A stretch of 64,000 nucleotides of DNA from Candidatus Obscuribacter sp. (lineage in GTDB: Bacteria > Cyanobacteriota > Vampirovibrionia > Obscuribacterales > Obscuribacteraceae). The notes beneath the pieces are model-generated. The model ran no database searches. It had not been told where the DNA came from and saw only the letters and a list, made by a program, of their open reading frames with translations. Both the position numbers and the translations under genes were made by a program. Below, piece by piece: positions 8,477-16,500 of the stretch (position 1 is its first letter; the number at the start of each line of letters is the position of its first letter). The DNA is taken from positions 124,001 through 188,000 of the forward strand of contig JADYXR010000139.1 of the NCBI GenBank assembly GCA_021772095.1. The letters run 5' to 3'.

Positions 8477-10054
8477 TTAAGAGCGCAGTTCAAAATCTCT
8501 GCCGTCATCGACCGTTTCCCAACCCAGCGTCAGCATTAGCTCTTTCAGAACCGCGAACGAACCGGTAACAACGACTTCGCAGTTCGTATTACCTCCATTA
8601 TCGGATGCCCGGCTCTGTTTGGCGGAGGGGGCTTTTTCGGTTCTGTTGGAAAGGCTTGCTCCGACCTCTTCGAATCTGTCGCGGGTGTTGGAGTAGGCTT
8701 TCTCGTACTGGTAAGCGGTTTTTCCCGCTCCGGCTGTGACCGCTCCGTTTTCTACCTGTGCCAGTTTTAGCGCCTCGCTCATCGATGAAGCCATGGTGGA
8801 CTGAATGCCGAGTTCCGCACAGAGACTGACTATCTCTTCTTTGGGATAGGTGCTTCTGCGCACATCAGCCTCGACGGCGATGACGCGATCGCCCTTGCGA
8901 AGCAACTCTTGGAGCAGTTCTGGCACGTTCTTATTGCCGAAGAAACCGAGGATGAAGCAGTAACCGTCGGTTTCCGGATCGCGGGAATTCACCTGCAAAC
9001 GCTGATCCAGCGCTCGGCGCAGCGCTTTCGCTCCTGCCGGGTTATGGGCGCCATCCATTATTAGAATCTTGTTATTCACGAATTGCATGCGACCGGCAAA
9101 GTAGACCTGCCGCAATGTATCGGCAAGAGGGTCGAGAAATCGGCTGGGCGGGTTCAAAAACTTAGATGCCAGAAGGGCGACGACTGCCATCTCGGCGTTG
9201 CTTCTCTGGTGCGGCCCATACAACGATAAACAATCGAGCGCTTGCTCAATAATTTGAGCGTGCGAAACTGGGATTACGTCAGCCTTTCCCGAGGGCGGTG
9301 AAACGAGATGCGAGCCTTTTTCTTCAGCCTTTGCATCGTGCACAGAAATCTGATGCGCGCGTTTCACATCAGCCTTTCCCTCGTGCATCGAAATTAGGTG
9401 TGCGCCTTTTTCTTGCGCTTGGGCTTTTAAAACTTCCAGTGCCGGTCCTGTGGCAGCAGTAACAACCGGCACGCCTCTGCGCATGATGCCAGCCTTTTCG
9501 AAGGCGATCTTTTCGACGGTGTCACCGAGGATATGCATGTGATCCAGATCGATGTTGGTGATTATGCTTGCGGCAATATTCTCGGCAATGTTGGTCGCGT
9601 CAAACCTGCCACCCAAGCCAACTTCAAGCACAGCACAATCAATTTCTTTTTTCTCAAAAAAGAAAAACGCCATCGCCGTCAAAAATTCAAACCATGTCAA
9701 CCTGCCAAGATCCTCATGCCTACCGGCGAAAGCATCTGAGCGAAGTTTTACATGTGTGGCGATTTCGGCGAATTCAACATCATTTATTGTTTTTCCGTTG
9801 AATGAAAAGCGTTCATTGAAGCGCATGATATGCGGTCCTGTGAACTTACCGACTTTTTGCCCAGCGCTTGATAATATCGTTTCAAGAATGGTGGCAGTCG
9901 AACCTTTGCCGTTGGTGCCACCAACATGGAAGCATTTGTATTTGTTTTGAATATCTTTTTCTTCAGCCATGAACAGCTTCACCCGCGTGAGTGTAGGGCG
10001 CTCAAGCGTCGGGACGAGGCTTTCGATGTAGGCGACTGATTCTTTGTAGTTCAT
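8477..10054 (-). CDS. folC: Folylpolyglutamate/dihydrofolate synthase with repeat insertion
   Basis: A Mur-ligase-family enzyme that adds glutamate to dihydropteroate and folates. The P-loop GGTNGKGST is at residues 45-53, and TGPHIMRFNERF and the DLDH and GRF-DATN motifs follow in order. The C-terminal ligase domain includes MDGAHNPAGAKALR. At 525 residues it is about 100 longer than usual. About 45 of these are a tandem-repeat insertion at residues ~214-259 (three 45-bp units), and another ~50 lie in a low-complexity stretch at about 430-490 (KAPSAKQSRASDN region). Both insertions leave the motifs intact, so the enzyme is probably active. The start is ATG at 10054. Confidence 0.93.
   Translation of the reverse strand: MNYKESVAYIESLVPTLERPTLTRVKLFMAEEKDIQNKYKCFHVGGTNGKGSTATILETILSSAGQKVGKFTGPHIMRFNERFSFNGKTINDVEFAEIATHVKLRSDAFAGRHEDLGRLTWFEFLTAMAFFFFEKKEIDCAVLEVGLGGRFDATNIAENIAASIITNIDLDHMHILGDTVEKIAFEKAGIMRRGVPVVTAATGPALEVLKAQAQEKGAHLISMHEGKADVKRAHQISVHDAKAEEKGSHLVSPPSGKADVIPVSHAQIIEQALDCLSLYGPHQRSNAEMAVVALLASKFLNPPSRFLDPLADTLRQVYFAGRMQFVNNKILIMDGAHNPAGAKALRRALDQRLQVNSRDPETDGYCFILGFFGNKNVPELLQELLRKGDRVIAVEADVRRSTYPKEEIVSLCAELGIQSTMASSMSEALKLAQVENGAVTAGAGKTAYQYEKAYSNTRDRFEEVGASLSNRTEKAPSAKQSRASDNGGNTNCEVVVTGSFAVLKELMLTLGWETVDDGRDFELRS
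9279..9413. repeat. Three tandem 45-bp repeats inside folC
   Basis: Three 45-bp units start at 9279, 9324 and 9369, each opening with TCAGCCTTT on the plus strand. In the protein they give three 15-residue units of the form A-H-x-x-S-x-x-x-G/A-K-A-D/E. The frame is preserved and the copies have diverged by substitution. Confidence 0.9.
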
Positions 10055-10119
10055 TGCATTGCCTTCACGACATGATAGCGCAGCATGTACACTGTTGACC
10101 GGTATCAGGAGATAAGACT

Positions 10120-10668
10120 GTGACTGTTTTTACACACGACGATAGGGTTTCGACCGTGCGGGTCCACGAGGGCGGCATCATCAACTTGCGGATCGATTCA
10201 CTGCGCTCACCGGATGGATTGGAAGTTGTGCGCGAGGTTGTCGAGCATAATGGTGGCGTCGTCATAGCCGCGCAGCCAGCCGCCGACCGTGTGCTTTTGA
10301 TCAAACAATATCGCTATTCCATTGATGAGGAATTGATCGAGTTGCCTGCCGGACGTATAGAGAAAGGTGAAGATCCATTTCCTGCCGCGGGTCGTGAACT
10401 GCGTGAAGAGACAGGTTTTGAAGCGGAAAATTGGCGGGAGCTTTCGCGCATGTTTTCCGCTCCTGGATTTTGCGATGAGATTCTTTATTTGTACGCAGCA
10501 AATGGTTTAAGTTTCTTAGGCAAAAACCTAGATATCGATGAGCACACCGATGTCATGGACTTGAAGCTTTCCGAAGCCTGGGAACTCGTCGTCCAGGGGA
10601 AAGTTCGGGATGCCAAGACAATTGCGGGTTTGGCGCTTTTGATGCTGCCTGACAATTCCGTCCAATAA
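10120..10668 (+). CDS. NUDIX hydrolase, ADP-ribose pyrophosphatase type
   Basis: A 182-residue protein with a perfect NUDIX box at residues 78-100: G, five residues, E, seven residues, RELREETGF. The preceding QYRYSIDEELIELPAG strand is typical of the ADP-ribose pyrophosphatase branch (NudF/YqkG-like). Such enzymes split ADP-ribose into AMP and ribose-5-phosphate using Mg2+ held by the NUDIX glutamates. It is transcribed divergently from folC with a 65-bp gap. The substrate is inferred from the family and is not proven. Confidence 0.9.
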   Translation: MTVFTHDDRVSTVRVHEGGIINLRIDSLRSPDGLEVVREVVEHNGGVVIAAQPAADRVLLIKQYRYSIDEELIELPAGRIEKGEDPFPAAGRELREETGFEAENWRELSRMFSAPGFCDEILYLYAANGLSFLGKNLDIDEHTDVMDLKLSEAWELVVQGKVRDAKTIAGLALLMLPDNSVQ

Positions 10669-10806
10669 ACTTGTTTCGAGGAAGCTTAAAGCTCGTAAGG
10701 GAATGATTTTCCCGCTTTCCATCGGTGTTATACTGTCGAGCGTCTGAATCGCCGTGCGCGTTAACGCAGTTTAAGAACTACGGCATCGAATCGATTAGAG
10801 GTAGTG

Positions 10807-11097
10807 ATGGCTAGCAAAACCGAAATCAAAGTAAACCGCTTGCACTTTCCCGTAATGGCGATGATTGTCATGGCAATCCTCAGCGCTGTTGTCGTTGGCG
10901 GTTCCTTCGAAGTGATTAAGTACTGGCCGCAACCTCAGAGTGTTGACCCGGTATGTGACTGGCTCACCGGTGGAATCTGGGGCTTCGTCGCCGGCGGATT
11001 TTTCGGCTTTGTGCTCGGCTTCTTGACCGACGACAGCCATTTCCCTCGCGACCTGCATGACACTCCGGCGTTGCCGGGTGATGCAGCTTCTAGATAA
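10807..11097 (+). CDS. Small two-segment membrane protein
   Basis: A 96-residue protein starting at ATG 10807, with AGAGGTA just upstream; a GTG one codon earlier is less likely. Two hydrophobic stretches are visible: residues ~14-37 (VMAMIVMAILSAVVVGG) and ~55-75 (a Gly/Phe-rich segment, GFVAGGFFGFVLGFL). A short acidic/His tail follows. No family is recognised. The protein is probably in the inner membrane. Confidence 0.7.
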   Translation: MASKTEIKVNRLHFPVMAMIVMAILSAVVVGGSFEVIKYWPQPQSVDPVCDWLTGGIWGFVAGGFFGFVLGFLTDDSHFPRDLHDTPALPGDAASR

Positions 11098-11374
11098 ACG
11101 CGGGCATAAACAGTTTCTTCGTAACCTAAAACACAGCATTCCGATAGGAACACCAACCTAGTTATAGGTGTTGCTGGAAATAAGTCGTGCTCGAAACCGT
11201 TACCCCATGAGGGCAGTCACCCGAGTGGGTGGGTCCACGCCCATGTATTCAATCGATTGCGTGATGTGCAAGGCTGCAAGCTTCAGGTATTAATAGAGTA
11301 GGAGCAAATTCTCCTTCAACGAACGCATAGCTCTCTCAGGCTTTGCCTATTTTGAAATCTGAAGCAGGTTTTTC

Positions 11375-13012
11375 ATGTCTATAATCCATCAGCCAATCGA
11401 GCTACAGTGCGTCACATCGCCTATGCGAGTGATGATTGTTGAAGATCAAGAAGTGCTACGACTGGGACTGAGACTGTCTTTCGATGGTGCCTCCGACATA
11501 GAAATGGTGGCGGAAGCTGCCGATGGTCCCAGTGCAGTTGAAAAAGCTCGGGCTTTCAGACCGTCATTGATTCTGATGGATATTGCTCTTCCGGGATTCG
11601 ACGGAATTGTAGCGACAAAGAAAATTAAAGCTGAGTTCAAAGACATTCGCATTCTAATTCTGAGCAGCCACGGCGAAGACAAATACGTTTTCCCGGCTCT
11701 CGAGGCTGGTGCTGATGGATATTGTTTGAAGGACGTTTCTCGAGACACGCTCGTCACCGCGATGAGGACTGTCAGCGCAGGGCACACCTGGCTGGACGAC
11801 ACAGTTGCTCATCGACTTCTGCGCTCTCTCAAACGCGCAGATCCGGAAGTGACATCGCAGAGCCATCAGCTTACGGAAACCGAAAGAAAGGCTTTGTACG
11901 GCGTACTGGAAGGCACGCCAGTAGACGAGATCGCCGATCAGCTTGGTATTCCTGGTGACCAGGTGCATGCATACACCAGAAAAGTCTTGCACAAAATATC
12001 AAACCTGCCGAGCACTAATGATTCGCTTCCTAAGCTCAATGAGCGCCCGCGAAAGGTAACGATTGAACACGTACAGTCGAAAATTTGCACACGATGCAAA
12101 GCGAAATTACCTGAGGATTCTGAGACCTGCCCTTACGATGGCAGCGAAACTCAATTCGACAAAATGGTGGGCACCACTTTTGCAGAACGATACGAGATTC
12201 TCTCGGTCCTGGGATCCGGTTCTGGTGGCACGGTTTACAAAGCGCGTCATCGTTTTATGAATCGACTTGCTGCTATTAAAGTAATGCACCAGGAATTGAT
12301 GTCGGACGTGGACTTGTTGCAGAGATTTCGTCAGGAAGCCTCTTCCGCAAGTTGTCTCGAACATCCTAACGTTATTCGCGTCATGGACTTTGGTGTCACT
12401 AATGATGGCACACCATTTATGATTCAAGAGTATGTAGACGGAATGACTCTGCGGGAAATCGTAGATCAAGTAGGCGCGTTGCGCGCGCCAATCGCCAGAG
12501 ATATCTTCGTGCAAATTTGCCGAGGAATGGGATTTGCCCATAGCGAAGGCATAGTTCACCGAGACTTGAAACCGAGTAACGTTCTGGTTTATGGCTTTGG
12601 AACAGATGACATGCGCGTTAAAATCGCTGACTTCGGAGTTGCTAAAGTGGTGCGAACCGACAACACCAATCCGGTGCGAACCGAGTTGGGATTGATCATC
12701 GGTACTCCTCTATATATGAGTCCGGAGCAGTGTCGCGGACAATTGCTCGACAAACGTGCGGACATTTATTCGATGGGTTGTTTGATGTACGAAGCGCTCA
12801 CCGGGCGACCACCATTCGTCGGAAATGACGTCATGCAGGTGATGTATCGACACGTCAACAACGATATCCCCAATATTGCCTGCACTGAAATCGGCCGAAA
12901 TCTGCCGGCGATTTTGAACGGAATCGTCATGAAGGCGCTTCGCAAAGATCCAAATGCTCGTTATCGCAATATGGAAGAGTTGATCGTTTATCTCGAAGGC
13001 GCGGTGCTCTAG
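11375..13012 (+). CDS. Response regulator - HTH - zinc-ribbon-like - Ser/Thr kinase fusion
   Basis: A 545-residue protein with an unusual order of domains. Residues 17-150 are a receiver domain, with acidic residues at V-E-D (22-24), phospho-acceptor D69 in LILMDIALPG and K119. Residues ~166-211 resemble a LuxR/NarL helix-turn-helix (LTETERKAL, EIADQLGI). Residues 238-255 form a zinc-ribbon-like knuckle (CTRC, then CPYD, so only three cysteines). Residues ~273-545 are a complete Hanks-type kinase: glycine loop LGSGSGGTVY, K302, HRDLKPSN (395-402), DFG (419-421) and the TPLYMSPEQ segment. All catalytic residues are present. It could link a phosphorelay to Ser/Thr phosphorylation. An alternative start is ATG 11423. 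There is no membrane segment, so it is cytosolic. Confidence 0.88.
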   Translation: MSIIHQPIELQCVTSPMRVMIVEDQEVLRLGLRLSFDGASDIEMVAEAADGPSAVEKARAFRPSLILMDIALPGFDGIVATKKIKAEFKDIRILILSSHGEDKYVFPALEAGADGYCLKDVSRDTLVTAMRTVSAGHTWLDDTVAHRLLRSLKRADPEVTSQSHQLTETERKALYGVLEGTPVDEIADQLGIPGDQVHAYTRKVLHKISNLPSTNDSLPKLNERPRKVTIEHVQSKICTRCKAKLPEDSETCPYDGSETQFDKMVGTTFAERYEILSVLGSGSGGTVYKARHRFMNRLAAIKVMHQELMSDVDLLQRFRQEASSASCLEHPNVIRVMDFGVTNDGTPFMIQEYVDGMTLREIVDQVGALRAPIARDIFVQICRGMGFAHSEGIVHRDLKPSNVLVYGFGTDDMRVKIADFGVAKVVRTDNTNPVRTELGLIIGTPLYMSPEQCRGQLLDKRADIYSMGCLMYEALTGRPPFVGNDVMQVMYRHVNNDIPNIACTEIGRNLPAILNGIVMKALRKDPNARYRNMEELIVYLEGAVL

Positions 13013-13109
13013 CTTCTGAAACTGTTGCACTTTACACTTCGACGCTATTGGGGCTCACGCTCGACTTGCTTAATTTCCTCGCACCACATTTGCTATCACT
13101 AGCAATCGT

Positions 13110-13463
13110 TTATTTTTTGACGAGGAGTTTTTCGTAAGTCTCTTGATGAAAGCCGACGACGAGCGTATCGCCTTGTAAGAACGTCGGTGCTCGCAAGTTG
13201 CCGGTCGGTCCTAAAAGCAATCTTCCCAGCGTTTCGCGATCGGGTTTTTGCGTTTTTAAATCGACGTGAACAACCTTGGTTCCTTTTAGGACATAAATTT
13301 CTTTAGCCTTGGATGCCAGCTTTATGGCATCGTCTAAACCGATTCTGGTTTGTTTGGCGTTGACCGTTTCATTGATTACGATGTGCTTTCTACCTAGAAA
13401 GTCCTGCGCTTTGACGCACGACGTTCAACCAGCGCGGTGGTAAATCCAATCCAGTGGTGACAT
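13110..13463 (-). CDS. Candidate selenoprotein, glutaredoxin/ArsC-like, in-frame TGA at codon 13
   Basis: Read with TGA as selenocysteine, the frame encodes 117 residues from ATG 13463 to TAA at 13110. An AGGAG lies seven bases before the ATG. The N-terminus reads MSPLDWIYHRAG-U-TSCVKAQ, so the TGA (13425-13427) replaces the first Cys of a redox C-x-x-C. The rest has the shape of a thioredoxin-fold ArsC/glutaredoxin-like protein, with a GNLRAPTFLQGD segment (the cis-Pro loop) and the closing helix HQETYEKLL. The frame has no other stop. A 6-bp hairpin with an AGGU loop begins 23 nt after the TGA. The alternative is a Cys-to-stop mutated pseudogene. It is convergent with the kinase gene and divergent from the gene at 13595. 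Likely cytosolic and redox-active; the substrate is unknown. Confidence 0.75.
13386..13401 (-). promoter_or_regulatory. Putative bacterial SECIS hairpin
   Basis: On the coding (minus) strand CTTTCT-AGGU-AGAAAG forms a perfect 6-bp stem with a four-base loop containing GGU. The loop starts 29 nt after the TGA codon. Known bacterial SECIS elements lie inside the coding region just after the UGA, with a G-containing apical loop recognised by SelB about 16-37 nt downstream; this hairpin meets both rules. The lower part of the stem is poorly paired. Confidence 0.6.
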
Positions 13464-13594
13464 AACCTTCTCCTGAGCGATTGGGTCAGAGAGTAACATA
13501 TAAATATATGGATTCACGTTACCCTATGCGGAACTAATCCTTAAAAGCGGGTATTTAAGTTTTAGGTTGACTATTTACTCATGACCCACCAGGA

Positions 13595-16500
13595 ATGAAT
13601 CAGACGGAGTCGCAACAACACGGAACTGACTTGAGGCTAATGCTGGCTCAGGCGGATGCTTTGTGTTTGGAGAGACGGTTTGAGGAAGCCGCCACTATTT
13701 ATCAGCAGCTGGTCAACATGGCTGAATCAAGGCTTGGTCCTAATCATCCGGATGCGATTTTAGTTTTGCAGCGTCTGGCGGACAGTCTATACGCCATGAA
13801 TTTATTTCGCGATTGTTTGCCGCTTTACGAGCGCCTTTGCACTGTGGCGCGTAGCATGCTCGGTGACGGCGATCCAGACGTGGTCAATCTGATGTTCAAG
13901 ATTGCCAAAACCCAGGAGCTGATTGGATCTTTTACAGAAGCCAGAGCGACCTATCAATTCGCGATTAACACTGCCACGGCGAATTTGCCGCCCGGACACG
14001 AACTGACGACACAGCTTCGGCAGCGGTATGACGCTCTAATCCAATTGATGGAAGAGAACATCCAAGCTGCTCAAGCCTGGAAAGAGAACACGGTTACTAA
14101 TCCGATAATCACGATTGGCCCTGATGGTCGTCCGCTGGGACCAGGCAAGGCACAAGCTCCGTTGCCTCCGTTGCCGCAGATGCCGCAGCAGCTTCCGCCT
14201 GGTGTCGCTCCGCCTCAATCAACGCAATTGCCTCCGCATTTGCAGCCTCGAGCTCAAGGACTGACTCCGCCTCCTGGTTATGAGCCGCTTCCAGATGCGA
14301 CTTATGACTCGCTAATTTCTGTTGCTGCGCATTTGAACGGTGCATCAAACAGCGATAACTCGCCTGCAGCTCAGTCTTCTCATAATGGCGGGCAGCAACC
14401 GGTCCATCCGGCTGGTAGTCCGTTTGGCGACCAAAACCAATCCGCTCAGGCTCAAGATAATTCGCCGCAATATTTTAAGGCACCACCTGTGATGGCAGGC
14501 TTGTCGGCACCACCGCCGGTGATGAGTGCTTTGACTGGTCCGGCTTCAAACGCTAATCCGTGGGATCCGGAGCCCGATGCGCCGCCTCCTGGGATGAACG
14601 ATGGGTTTTCATCTGGTGGTTCTCCGTCGTCTCAACCATCGCTGCCGCCGATGGCACAATCGTCCGGAATGCAACCGCCATTGTCCGAGTCGCCAGAAAT
14701 TCAAGCGCCGGCTTATGCAGGACCCCCGCAACAGATGCCGCAGCAACCGCCGCCGGGCATGCCGCCGCTGCCGCAACAGATGCCGTTTCCACCGCAACCG
14801 CAAAGCTTACCGATGCAGCACCAGACGCTGCCTCCACAGCAGATGCAGATGGAAATGCAACAGCAAAATCTTCCGAGTCAACAGCCGACCGTGCCACCGC
14901 ATTTGATGGCGATGGCAATAGAAATGCAGCAGAAGAATTTGTCGGCGCAGCAACAAACCGTGCCGCCGCAGCAAATGCCAGTGGAGATGCAGCAGCAGCA
15001 GAACCTCCCTGGTCAGCAACAGACCGTGCCGCCGCATTTGATGCCTCAAATGCAGTCGGCTCTAAATTCACAACAAATCAGTCCGCCTCAATTTCCTCAA
15101 ATGTCGCAGGAAGCTGATTCGCCGTTTGGTGCTCAGATGCAGCCTCCAATGGGCGGCCCGGCGCCGCAGCCGTCGCAGCAATTGCCACCTCCGCAGAACG
15201 CTTCACCTCCCCCACCATCATCTCAGGGGCGGCCTCCTCTGCTTCAGCCTGGAATGATGCCTGGCTTTGACAGTTCCAATCAGCTTCCCGGCGGCCTGCC
15301 AAACGCGATCGGACCAGGCGGAATGCAGGATCCTTGGAACGCGGGACAACCGCCACTTCCTCCTCAACCCTGGAACGCTCAGAACGAAACGAGTTCAAGC
15401 TCGATTGGTTCTCAGCTCATGCAAGAGCTGGAATTCGATGATATGAACTCAGCTCAATCATCTCTAAATCTACCATCTGTGAACAGTCCTCCTGGTTCAC
15501 AGGACATTGGTGCGGCACCGAATATGATGCCGTCGTCCGGTAATAGTAATCCAGGATATGGTGCTCAGAATGGTCCACGGAGTGGTTTTCCCCCGCTGCC
15601 GCAATCATCTCCCGGACATGGTGACGCGGGCGTTATGCAAGATCCGTTTCGTTCGTCGAACGAACAAGATGGTTTACCTCTGGGACCAGGGCCGTTTCCG
15701 CCTCCGATGAATCAACCAGGCATGCAGCCCGGAATGCAATATCCGGGCATGCAACATCCGGGAATGCAGCAACCAGGCATGCAGCAACCAGGCATGCAGC
15801 AACCAGGCATGCAGCAACCAGGCATGCAGCAACCGAACATGCAGCAACCAGTCATGCCGCAATCAGGAATGTCGCAACCCGGAATGCATCAAGGGGATGG
15901 CATGCATCAGAGCGGCGTCCAGCATCAAACCGGCTTCCAGCAAATTGGCATGCAACCGAGCCCACGCCAGAGCGGCATCCACCAGCGCGGAATATTTACC
16001 GGCGGTGAACCAGTCGCCATGCGTGGTTCAAGCGTACAGGGTCTCGGTCAATCGGCATCGCCTCTGCACCAGGCGGGAATGGTCAAAGGCGGACCGCTTC
16101 CAATCAATGATCCGTTCGCCGAATCTACCGGAAGAAAGACAAATCCGGATCCATACCTCGAACACCTGGCCGCTAAAGTCGCCGACCTTAAGGCTCAAAA
16201 GGCTGAAGCCGAAGCACCGGAAGAACCGCATCTGCCGCGACCTGGACAGCCAAGGTCATCAGGATGGCATGACGCAATTACGGTTCCACCAGAACGAAAT
16301 CAATCGCAAGAAATGCATCGAAAGAAAGGTGTGCCTCCAGTTCTCTACGAGGAAGCCACCGAATACGGTGAAATGGAAGAGAGCGAAGTTGGCAGCGCAG
16401 ATGTACGTTCGGCCGTTCAAAAGAAAGTTGTAACTTCGCGCGCGGCTGTTTCAAAAAGCGAGGGGCTAGTTTCAAACGTCCGCGCGTTCAAAGAATATTT

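Noticed and set aside
13110..13463. Simple pseudogene (Cys codon mutated to TGA)
   Set aside because: Cannot be excluded, but the exact redox position, the good RBS, the otherwise intact frame and the SECIS-like hairpin favour recoding.
14553..15071. 172-residue minus-strand Ala/Ser-rich frame and similar plus-strand frames
   Set aside because: Mirror frames of the Pro/Gln-rich coding region; composition alone keeps stops out.
15716..15890. CRISPR-like appearance of the repeat cluster
   Set aside because: Units are contiguous 15-mers in a coding frame with no spacers; the same applies to the arrays at 1523, 4288, 9279, 47252 and 47635.
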